Source of the DNA: AC-69 sp044869895
GTDB taxonomy: Bacteria > Actinomycetota > UBA4738 > HRBIN12
Length of the DNA stretch: 30,288 nt
Reading direction: 5' to 3'
NCBI GenBank assembly: GCA_044869895.1
Contig: JBIOXZ010000136.1
Location: 1 to 30,288, forward strand
In this document: piece by piece, positions 24,041 through 30,288 of the stretch
How positions within the stretch are numbered: position 1 is the stretch's first letter
Layout of the letters: every line of letters begins with the position of its first letter
Translations under genes and position numbers: made by a program
Notes under the pieces: model-generated
Seen by the model: the letters and a program-made list of their open reading frames with translations, nothing else
Database searches by the model: none
Told to the model about the DNA's origin: nothing

Positions 24041-25498
24041 TCAGGACCCCGACAGCTTGGCGCGGAGCAGCTCCTGGACGGTCCGCACGTTCGCCGCACC
24101 GTGCGACTTCTTCATCACCTGGCCGACCAGGAAGTTGATCGCCCCGTCCTTCCCGGACCGGAACTGCTCCACAGGGCCCGGATTCTCGGTGATGGCCTCC
24201 ACCACCCACGCCTCCAGAGCGGACGTGTCGGTGACCTGCCGCAGCCCCCGGGCCTCCACGATCTCATCGACGGGCTTGCCCGTCTCGAACGCCTCCTCCA
24301 GCACCTGCTTCGCCGCGGTGATGGAGATCGTGGCCTCTTCGACCAGACGGATCAGGTCCGCGATGTGCTGGGGGGTGACCTTGCTCTCCGGAAGCTCGAT
24401 CCGGGCCTTGTTCAGAAGCCCCGAGAGGTCCTGGGTCATCCAGTTCGCCACGGCTGCGGCCGGCGCCCCGAGGCCGACGGCCTCCTCGAGGAAATCCGCG
24501 GTGGCCTTCGATGCGCCGACCAGCGTGGCCTGCTTCGGAGCCAGCCCGAGCCCGCGCTCGAACCGGGCCCGGCGGGCTGCCGGCAGTTCGGGGAGCGAGC
24601 CGCGGATATGGTCGACCCACTCGGTGTCTGGCTCGAGCGGGGGGAGGTCCGGCTCGGGGAAGTAGCGGTAGTCGAACGCTTCCTCCTTGGATCGCAGGGT
24701 GTGGGTGGTGCCCTCCCCCTCGTCGAAGTGGCGAGTCTCCTGAACCAGCGGCTGGCCCGCGCGGAGCGCAGCGACCTGCCGTTCCTGCTCGTACTTCAGG
24801 GCTCGTTCGAGCGAGCGAACGGAGTTCAGGTTCTTGATCTCGACCTTCGTGCCGTACTCGGAGGAACCGATCGGGCGAACCGAGATGTTCGCGTCGCATC
24901 GCAGCGAGCCCTCCTCCATCCGCACGTCGGAGACGTCGAGGCCCTCGAGCGTGGCCCGGAGCTCGTTGAAGTACGCGCGGGCCCCCTCGGGCGAGCGGAT
25001 GTCCGGCTCGGAGACGACTTCGACGAGCGGCACGCCGGCCCGGTTGTAGTCGATCAGCGCGTACTCGGCCTGTGCGATCCGCCCGGACGCTCCGGCGTGT
25101 GTGGTCTTGCCGGTGTCCTCCTCCATGTGCACTCGAGTGATGCCGACCCGATCGGTTACCCCATCGACCTGCACATCGAGGTGTCCCTTGACGCAGATCG
25201 GAAGGTCGTACTGGGAGATCTGGAAGTTCTTCGGCATGTCGGGATAGAAGTAGTTCTTCCGGTGGAACAGCGAGTACCTGGCGATCTCGCAGTCCAGCGC
25301 GAGGCCGATCCGCACGATGTACTCGATGGCCTGCTCGTTCGGTACCGGCAACGACCCGGGAAGCCCCAGGCAGATGGGGCAGACGTTGGTATTCGGGGGG
25401 GCGCCGAACTCGTTCGGGGAACCGCAAAACATCTTCGTGCGCGTCGACAGCTCGACGTGGCACTCAAGGCCGATGACGGTCTCGAATTCCTCGCCCAT
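24041..25498 (-). CDS. gatB: Asp-tRNA(Asn)/Glu-tRNA(Gln) amidotransferase subunit B
   Basis: A 485-residue GatB. The N-terminal catalytic cradle starts TVIGLECHVELSTRTKMFC with NVCPICLGLPGSLP and RKNYFYPDMPKNFQISQ, the most conserved motifs of the family. After about residue 330 comes the helical and YqeY-like tail that grips tRNA, ending in QVMKKSHGAANVRTVQELL. It phosphorylates misacylated Asp-tRNA(Asn) or Glu-tRNA(Gln) and, with GatA-derived ammonia, amidates it. It is separated from gatA and gatC by a gene on the opposite strand. TAAGCT lies ten bases before the ATG, and no ribosome site is seen, so its mRNA may be nearly leaderless. Confidence 0.97.
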   Translation of the reverse strand: MGEEFETVIGLECHVELSTRTKMFCGSPNEFGAPPNTNVCPICLGLPGSLPVPNEQAIEYIVRIGLALDCEIARYSLFHRKNYFYPDMPKNFQISQYDLPICVKGHLDVQVDGVTDRVGITRVHMEEDTGKTTHAGASGRIAQAEYALIDYNRAGVPLVEVVSEPDIRSPEGARAYFNELRATLEGLDVSDVRMEEGSLRCDANISVRPIGSSEYGTKVEIKNLNSVRSLERALKYEQERQVAALRAGQPLVQETRHFDEGEGTTHTLRSKEEAFDYRYFPEPDLPPLEPDTEWVDHIRGSLPELPAARRARFERGLGLAPKQATLVGASKATADFLEEAVGLGAPAAAVANWMTQDLSGLLNKARIELPESKVTPQHIADLIRLVEEATISITAAKQVLEEAFETGKPVDEIVEARGLRQVTDTSALEAWVVEAITENPGPVEQFRSGKDGAINFLVGQVMKKSHGAANVRTVQELLRAKLSGS

Positions 25499-25540
25499 GC
25501 GAGTGGTGAGCTTAGCCGCTCCCGCCCCTATCCTGGGGCC
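25499..25540. promoter_or_regulatory. Divergent promoters of gatB and the EamA gene, both near-leaderless
   Basis: Only 42 bp lie between the two starts. Rightward TATCCT (25529-25534) ends six bases before ATG 25541, the usual distance from a -10 to the transcription start, so transcription probably begins at the start codon. Leftward TAAGCT ends ten bases before ATG 25498. Neither gene has a Shine-Dalgarno. Leaderless genes are common in Actinomycetota, which supports the reading. Confidence 0.45.
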
Positions 25541-26608
25541 ATGACCCGGATGGCAGGGCCACCGACCGCCCGGGCCAACCCTCCGCTGGTGTGGGTGGCT
25601 CTGGGCGCCGTCTACATCGTGTGGGGAACGACGTACTTCGCCATCCGCATCGTCAACCAGACGATGCCGCCGCTCCTCTCCGCCTCCATCAGGTTCCTGG
25701 TGGCGGGCACGGTGATGTTCGCCTGGACCATCCGGCGGGGGGACCGGGACGGCGACCGCCCCGGTCCTCGCCAGTGGCGCGCCGCCGCCATCGTCGGCTG
25801 CGCGCTCCTCCTGGGCGGAAACGGCGGCGTGGTGTGGGCCGAGCGAACGGTTCCCTCCGGCATCGTGGCCCTGATCATCGCCCTCGTCCCGTTGTGGATG
25901 GCGCTCATCGACCGGGTCCTATTGAGGAACCGGCTCCGGATACCGACGCTCGTCGGGCTGACCACCGGATTCGCGGGAGCGGCGCTGCTCGTGGGAAGCT
26001 CGGCCAGCGGCGGAGCGGTGGACCTCGACGGGATGCTGTTCGCCCTGGGCGCCTCGCTCTGCTGGGCATCGGGTTCGCTGTATTCGCGCCATGCGCCGCT
26101 TCCCAAGCGTCCCTTCGTCGGCGTGGGCATGGAGATGCTGTGCGGCGGCGCCGCTCTGGGGATCGTGGCGATCCTGGTCGGCGAGCTCGGCGACATCCAC
26201 CCCGAGCGGTTCTCGACGGCGTCGCTGCTCGCGCTGGGATACCTCATCGTGTTCGGCTCGTTCGCCGGCCTCGGGTCCTACCTGTGGCTGTTGCGCAACG
26301 CCCGGACGTCGCTGGTCTCCACGTACGCCTACGTGAACCCGGTGGTCGCCGTGTTCCTTGGGTGGGCGTTCCTGTCCGAACCGATCGGCCTGCGGACCGT
26401 TGTAGCCGGGGCCATCGTCCTTGGGTCCGTCGCGCTGATCATCGCGTCGGGGGAGGCCACGCCCGCCCCGGAGGCGGCCTCAGGCGGCGAGCTCACCCAG
26501 GAGGGGCGGCCGGGCGTCGAAGGCGAGCTCGCGCTCGAGGGCGTGGGCCACCCGGAGCAGGAGGGACTCCCCCAGGACCGGCGCCGTGACCTGGAGCCCG
26601 ACGGGTAG
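25541..26608 (+). CDS. EamA/DMT-family exporter
   Basis: A 355-residue protein with ten membrane segments in two EamA repeats. The first begins VWVALGAVYIVWGTTYFAIRI and contains the family-typical WAERTVPSGIVALIIALVPLW; the second starts near GMLFALGASLCWASGSLYSR and ends with TYAYVNPVVAVFLGWAFLSEPIG. DMT exporters remove amino acids or other small metabolites. ATG 25541 has a -10 box six bases upstream; an ATG at 25550 is the alternative. An open frame upstream runs antisense to gatB and is not coding. The last 40 or so residues (GELTQEGRPGVEGE...) are hydrophilic and are read antisense through the end of gatA, so the gene overlaps gatA by 129 bp. Confidence 0.88.
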   Translation: MTRMAGPPTARANPPLVWVALGAVYIVWGTTYFAIRIVNQTMPPLLSASIRFLVAGTVMFAWTIRRGDRDGDRPGPRQWRAAAIVGCALLLGGNGGVVWAERTVPSGIVALIIALVPLWMALIDRVLLRNRLRIPTLVGLTTGFAGAALLVGSSASGGAVDLDGMLFALGASLCWASGSLYSRHAPLPKRPFVGVGMEMLCGGAALGIVAILVGELGDIHPERFSTASLLALGYLIVFGSFAGLGSYLWLLRNARTSLVSTYAYVNPVVAVFLGWAFLSEPIGLRTVVAGAIVLGSVALIIASGEATPAPEAASGGELTQEGRPGVEGELALEGVGHPEQEGLPQDRRRDLEPDG

Positions 26609-27952
26609 GCCCGCCTCGTCCAGGCCGGACGGGATGGAGATCCCCGGCACTCCTGCCAGGTTTGCCGGGATGGTGAACACATCGGAGAGGTACATCGCGA
26701 GCGGGTCGTCCGCCCGCTCCCCGATCCGAAAGGCGGTGGTGGGCGAGGTCGGGGACACCAGCACGTCGAACGACTCGAAGGCCTTCTCGTAGTCCTGGAT
26801 GATCAGGGTGCGGACCTTCTGGGCCTGCCCGTAATAGGCCTCGTAGTAGCCCGCAGACAGCGCGTACGTGCCGAGCATGATGCGGCGCTTGACCTCGGGG
26901 CCGAAGCCGGCCCCCCGGGTCTTTGCCATCATCTCGATCGAGTCCTCGCCGGGGACCCGCAGCCCGTACCGGACCCCGTCGTACCGAGCCAGGTTCGAGG
27001 AGGCCTCGGACGGGGCGATGAGGTAGTACGCGGACAGCGCGTAGTCGGCGTGCGGGAGCGATGCCTCCCCGATCGACGCCCCGATGTCCGACAGCAGGTC
27101 CAGCGCGGACTGGACGCTCGCCCGCACGCCCGGCTGCACGCCTTCGCCGAACGCCTCCCTGACCACGCCGACCCGGAGCCCACTCACGCCCTCGTCCAGG
27201 CCCTCGGTGTAATCCTCGAGCGTCCGGTCCAGGCTGGTGGCGTCCAGCGGATCACGGCCGGCGACGGCCGACAGCAGGATCGCTGCATCACGCACGCTCC
27301 GGGTGAACGTCCCGACCGTATCGAGCGACGAGGCGAAGGCGATGAGGCCGTACCGGGAGATCAGCCCGTACGTCGGTTTCAGCCCCACCACCCCGCACAG
27401 CGACGCGGGCTGGCGGACGGAGCCTCCAGTGTCGGTCCCCAGAGCCCACACCGCCTCTCCCGCGGCCACCGCGGCCGCCGACCCACCCGACGATCCCCCG
27501 GGCACGGTGTCGAGGTCCCACGGGTTGTGCACCGGGCCGAACGCCGAGTTCTCGTTCGACGATCCCATGGCAAACTCGTCGCAGTTGGTCTTCCCCACCA
27601 GCACCGAGCCGGCCGCGGAGAGCCGGGCCCAGGGCGTGCAGTCGAACGGGGGCACATAGCTCTCCAGGATCCTCGACCCGCACGTCGTGGTGATGTCCTT
27701 CGTCGACAGGACGTCCTTCAGTGCGATCGGGATGCCGGCGGCGGACGGCGCGTCGCCCCCGGCGATCCGCGCGTCCGCCGCCGCCGCGCGCTCCAGCGCG
27801 AGCTCCGGCGTCCGCGCGAGGAACGCGCCGACCCGCTCATCCACGGCCTCCATCCGGGCCAGGCACGACTTCGTGACCTCCGCACTCGATGTCTCGCCGG
27901 CCCGGAGCTTCGCGGCCAGGTCGGCGGCGGTCAGGTCGCAGAGATCGGCCAC
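26480..27952 (-). CDS. gatA: Asp-tRNA(Asn)/Glu-tRNA(Gln) amidotransferase subunit A
   Basis: A 490-residue amidase-signature enzyme that hydrolyses glutamine and channels ammonia to GatB. The catalytic triad is Lys79 in IALKDV, cis-Ser154 in PGGSSGGS and Ser178 in DTGGSVRQP, at the same numbers as characterised GatA proteins. CGSRILESYVPPFDC and TNCDEFAMGSSNENSAFG are further GatA signatures. The GTG at 27952 follows the gatC stop by two bases, with GGAGGT nine bases upstream. Its last 129 bp are overlapped in antisense by the EamA gene. gatC is immediately upstream; gatB lies 982 bp beyond, on the far side of the EamA gene. Confidence 0.97.
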   Translation of the reverse strand: MADLCDLTAADLAAKLRAGETSSAEVTKSCLARMEAVDERVGAFLARTPELALERAAAADARIAGGDAPSAAGIPIALKDVLSTKDITTTCGSRILESYVPPFDCTPWARLSAAGSVLVGKTNCDEFAMGSSNENSAFGPVHNPWDLDTVPGGSSGGSAAAVAAGEAVWALGTDTGGSVRQPASLCGVVGLKPTYGLISRYGLIAFASSLDTVGTFTRSVRDAAILLSAVAGRDPLDATSLDRTLEDYTEGLDEGVSGLRVGVVREAFGEGVQPGVRASVQSALDLLSDIGASIGEASLPHADYALSAYYLIAPSEASSNLARYDGVRYGLRVPGEDSIEMMAKTRGAGFGPEVKRRIMLGTYALSAGYYEAYYGQAQKVRTLIIQDYEKAFESFDVLVSPTSPTTAFRIGERADDPLAMYLSDVFTIPANLAGVPGISIPSGLDEAGLPVGLQVTAPVLGESLLLRVAHALERELAFDARPPLLGELAA

Positions 27953-27954
27953 CC

Positions 27955-28245
27955 TCAGCCGACCTCCGCGATCGGCGGGACCTTGAACCGGTCGCCCTCC
28001 CGCTCGGGCGCGTTTGCCAGCGCCTCCTCGCGCGAGAGCGAGGGCACCGGCTCGTCGGGCCGCAGCACGTTCGCCCGGGGGATGGCGTATGCGGTGGGTG
28101 GCACGTCGGCCGCGGCGACCTCGCCAACCTTCGCCGCGCTCTCCAGGATCAACCCCAGCTGCGCCTTCAGCCGCTCCTTCTCCTCGGCGTTGAGGTCGAG
28201 CCGGGCCAGCCTGGCCACGTGGTCGACGTCGATCTCGACGGGCAT
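27955..28245 (-). CDS. gatC: Asp-tRNA(Asn)/Glu-tRNA(Gln) amidotransferase subunit C
   Basis: A 96-residue GatC. The family pattern is I-D-V-D-H-V-A-R-L-A-R-L-D-L (residues 5-18), then LGLILESAAKVGEV and the PRANVLRPDEP loop that wraps around GatA and GatB, ending FKVPPIAEVG. It is the small chaperone-like subunit that holds A and B together. The ATG at 28245 is 11 bases downstream of the HD-GYP stop and has only a weak ribosome site, so it may depend on read-through from the upstream gene. Confidence 0.95.
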   Translation of the reverse strand: MPVEIDVDHVARLARLDLNAEEKERLKAQLGLILESAAKVGEVAAADVPPTAYAIPRANVLRPDEPVPSLSREEALANAPEREGDRFKVPPIAEVG

Positions 28246-28256
28246 GGCCCGCCAGT

Positions 28257-29726
28257 CTAGTTGGGGTTGTGCGTGTCCACGTAGCCAAGCGGCGGGGTCT
28301 CGCCGGGAGCCGGCTCGTGGACCAGGCCGGGGCCCTCGTCCGCCGGGATCGGCACGTCGAGTTGGCCCGATGCCAGCAGAGAGAGCATGTCGATCCCCAT
28401 CTCCACCGGATCGATCGTCCGCACGACCGACCATCGGAAGGCGCCGTCGGGCCGCTTCTCCGACAGGTCGATCTCCGTCGCCTCTGCGGCGCTGCCCTCA
28501 GCGTCGAGGACCAACCGGATCGTGGGGCGCCCCAGCGCGTGCTCGTGGTTCCGCACGACCACGCCAACCTCCCCGGTCGAGAGCTGGACCAGTGACCCGA
28601 CCGGGAACAGCCCCACGAGCCGGACGAACGTTCGGACAACGCGAGGGTCGAACGATCGGCCCGCCCCCATCTGCAGGATGGCCAGTGCCTGGCGCCGCTC
28701 CTCCGGCTTTCGATACGAGCGCTTGCTGGTGATCGCGTCGAAGCAGTCGGCCACGGACACGATCCGCGACGGAAGGGAGGCCACGCGGCGACCGGAGAGC
28801 GATGGATAGCCCGACCCATCGAACGCGGCGTGGTGCTCAAGGACGACGGAGACGGCCGGGTGGAGTGGATCGCGGGTGGTGACGGCGACGAGCCCGGCCC
28901 CGTCCACCGGATGACGCTGGATCAACCGCCACTGCTCCTCGTTCAGCAACCCGTCGTGCTGGAGAACCTCCCGAGGGACCTTCACCTTCCCCACGTCGTG
29001 CAGCAGCCCGCCGATCCCCAGCGCGATCGATTGCTCGTGGGACAGGCCGATGGCCCTGGCCAGGGCGAGCGACAGGATGCAGACGTTCACCATGTGGTGG
29101 TACGTGTACTCGTCGTAGGACTTCACCGTGGTGAGGAGCAGCGCCTGCGCGGGGTCCTCGGAGATCAGCTCCGCCAGGTGCTCGATCAGGCGCACGGTCG
29201 CGTCCATGTCCGCGGGACGCCCCGCCAGCAGCCGAGCCGCCGTCTGGCGCAAGAGCTCGAGCCCGGCAGCGTAGCTCTGAAGGAGCTCGGACATACCGGA
29301 GACGTCCGCATCGGGAAGGACCGGGGTGGCGCGGTTCACACCGATCCACGCCAGCTCCTTCTCGGCTGCCTTCTCCCCCATCAGCAGCCGAAGGAGGGCA
29401 TCGGCATCGGCCTGGGTCACGCCGGGGCGGAACTCGAGTGAGCGCACGCCGGCCTCGGCCATCGACTGGGCCAGGCGGTTCAGCGTGAGCGACTCCCAGG
29501 CGAGCAGGGTGGCGCCCATGTAGAAGTTGCCGTCCGTCACGAACAGGACCACGGGCCGACCCCGCACGTCGCACAGCTCACCGATCTGTCCGGTGAGGTC
29601 CGCGGTGGTCTCCATCCGCTTGGGATGCTCCCCCGGGTACAGGGCGTAGACCTGTCGTGCCGCCGAGAGCGTCCGAAGGAACTCGCGGGCCTTGACGATC
29701 TCGATGTCCGATGTGGACACGCTCAT
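28257..29726 (-). CDS. HD-GYP domain protein (probable cyclic-di-GMP phosphodiesterase)
   Basis: A 489-residue protein. Residues 1-200 are a helical region without a recognised domain. Residues 205-345 form an HD-GYP domain: HH (210-211), HDVGK (243-247), the HPVDGAG helix (272-278), EHH then DGSGYP (298-308), and the metal aspartate in SVADCFDA (324-331). All metal ligands appear present, so hydrolysis of cyclic-di-GMP or a related nucleotide is likely. A C-terminal 100 residues (VGSLVQLSTGEVGVVVR onward) look like a small beta domain seen in related proteins. ATG 29726 overlaps the HEAT gene stop in ATGA with GAGGGGAG upstream; the longer start at 29783 lacks support. No membrane segment is seen. 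Confidence 0.88.
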   Translation of the reverse strand: MSVSTSDIEIVKAREFLRTLSAARQVYALYPGEHPKRMETTADLTGQIGELCDVRGRPVVLFVTDGNFYMGATLLAWESLTLNRLAQSMAEAGVRSLEFRPGVTQADADALLRLLMGEKAAEKELAWIGVNRATPVLPDADVSGMSELLQSYAAGLELLRQTAARLLAGRPADMDATVRLIEHLAELISEDPAQALLLTTVKSYDEYTYHHMVNVCILSLALARAIGLSHEQSIALGIGGLLHDVGKVKVPREVLQHDGLLNEEQWRLIQRHPVDGAGLVAVTTRDPLHPAVSVVLEHHAAFDGSGYPSLSGRRVASLPSRIVSVADCFDAITSKRSYRKPEERRQALAILQMGAGRSFDPRVVRTFVRLVGLFPVGSLVQLSTGEVGVVVRNHEHALGRPTIRLVLDAEGSAAEATEIDLSEKRPDGAFRWSVVRTIDPVEMGIDMLSLLASGQLDVPIPADEGPGLVHEPAPGETPPLGYVDTHNPN

Positions 29727-30288
29727 CCCCCGGCTCCCCTCGCGTCGCGGAGGAGACGGCGGGCATGCCGACGGAGCTTCCATGGCAGCCTGGGTCGGGT
29801 ATCGCCCTCGCAGAGGACGCGGAGTACCTCCCGCCCCTCGCCTCCCTCGGCCAGCTCGTCGAGGGCCTGCCGGCGAAGGCCCCGATCGGTGCTGGACCGA
29901 GCGATGTCTCCAAGGGCTGCCGCGGCCTCGGGGGCGAAGATGGCCCCAAGCACGGACACGGCGGTGGGCCGAACGTCCTGGAGACCTTCCGCTGCCAACG
30001 TCCGGAGGTGGGGCACGGCCTTGACGCCACCCGCCACCACGAGAGCCTTGACTGCCTCCTTTCGAACCTGGGCCGACGGATGGCGAGCCGCCCAGACCAG
30101 CTGGTCCAGCACCTCCTCACCTCCGGCGTTGCCCAACAGATTTGCGGCGTTCCTCACCACGTACCACCGGGGATCCTCCAGCCGCGCCACCACCGGCTTC
30201 AGGTGCCCCCGCGCGACCTGGCGAAGCGCGGCCAACAGATGGGCGCGCCGTTCCCTATCCGCCTCGGCGAGCAGGTCCAGGAGCACCT
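29723..30288 (-). CDS. HEAT-repeat protein, C-terminal part
   Basis: An open frame of at least 188 codons runs off the right edge, so the start is outside. It shows repeated pairs of helices of about 31 residues: LEDPRWYVVRNAANLLGNAG, ARHPSAQVRKEAVKALVVAG, LAAEGLQDVRPTAVSVLGAI and a last copy DIARSSTDRGLRRQALDELA. These follow the D-x-x-x-x-V-R-x-x-A pattern of HEAT/PBS-lyase repeats. Such solenoids bind proteins rather than catalyse. A basic tail (LPWKLRRHARRLLRDARG) ends the protein. Its stop overlaps the HD-GYP start in ATGA, so it probably acts with that protein. A GTG at 30286 is probably internal. Confidence 0.85.
   Translation of the reverse strand, partial: VLLDLLAEADRERRAHLLAALRQVARGHLKPVVARLEDPRWYVVRNAANLLGNAGGEEVLDQLVWAARHPSAQVRKEAVKALVVAGGVKAVPHLRTLAAEGLQDVRPTAVSVLGAIFAPEAAAALGDIARSSTDRGLRRQALDELAEGGEGREVLRVLCEGDTRPRLPWKLRRHARRLLRDARGAGG

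Noticed and set aside
22396..24138. 580-codon plus-strand open frame over the second MFS gene
   Set aside because: Antisense to a 12-segment membrane protein; the product is His/Gln/Arg-rich and repetitive, the usual antisense artefact of hydrophobic GC-rich genes.
23996..25540. N-terminal extension of the EamA frame back to 23996
   Set aside because: The extension is the exact antisense of gatB and carries no membrane segments; family homology starts at 25541.

Overview
The window is about 30.3 kb of very GC-rich bacterial DNA, almost fully coding, with many GTG starts, stop-start overlaps (ATGA, GTGA, TGATG) and TANNNT-type -10 boxes, some close enough to start codons for leaderless mRNAs. 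An F420/FMN luciferase-like oxidoreductase, a GatCAB amidotransferase and this codon style suggest an uncultured Actinomycetota-like genome; no rRNA or tRNA is present to settle the taxonomy. I see no phage, transposon, integrase or CRISPR. The longest non-coding gap is about 183 bp.

Left part (1-6.4 kb): the 5' end of a MetE-like methyltransferase gene leaves the window at the left edge. It diverges from a nitrilase/amidase gene overlapped by a luciferase-like monooxygenase gene. A carboxymuconolactone decarboxylase (AhpD-like) gene and an SDR dehydrogenase gene diverge from a compact promoter whose -10 boxes overlap. An APC amino-acid permease gene ends convergent to the SDR gene.

Middle (5.5-16.6 kb, minus strand): one long run reads FAD oxidoreductase, DmdA/GcvT-like folate enzyme, ring-hydroxylating-oxygenase-like protein without a Rieske domain, YqgE/AlgH protein, methyltransferase, branched-chain aminotransferase (ilvE), aminopeptidase N, semialdehyde dehydrogenase (hpaE-like), extradiol dioxygenase (hpaD-like), permease. 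The first three look like an oxidative demethylation unit whose promoter is bracketed by two near-identical palindromes. The last five look like peptide, amino-acid and aromatic catabolism.

16.6-18.1 kb: an MFS exporter gene has a 5' leader with its own extended -10 promoter, a 13-codon ORF, two mutually exclusive hairpins and a 12-of-13 inverted repeat. One arm of that repeat covers the start of the small ORF; the other covers the exporter's Shine-Dalgarno and AUG. This has the layout of a translational attenuator and is the most striking unexplained structure here.

18.1-25.5 kb (minus strand): gatB, a second MFS protein, a Rieske ferredoxin, its FAD reductase, a 75-residue unknown protein, a class-V aminotransferase and serA. 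The last two probably make serine.

25.5-30.3 kb: an EamA exporter gene on the plus strand splits gatB from gatC-gatA and overlaps the gatA 3' end antisense by 129 bp. Upstream of gatC are an HD-GYP phosphodiesterase gene and, coupled to it, a HEAT-repeat protein gene that runs off the right edge.
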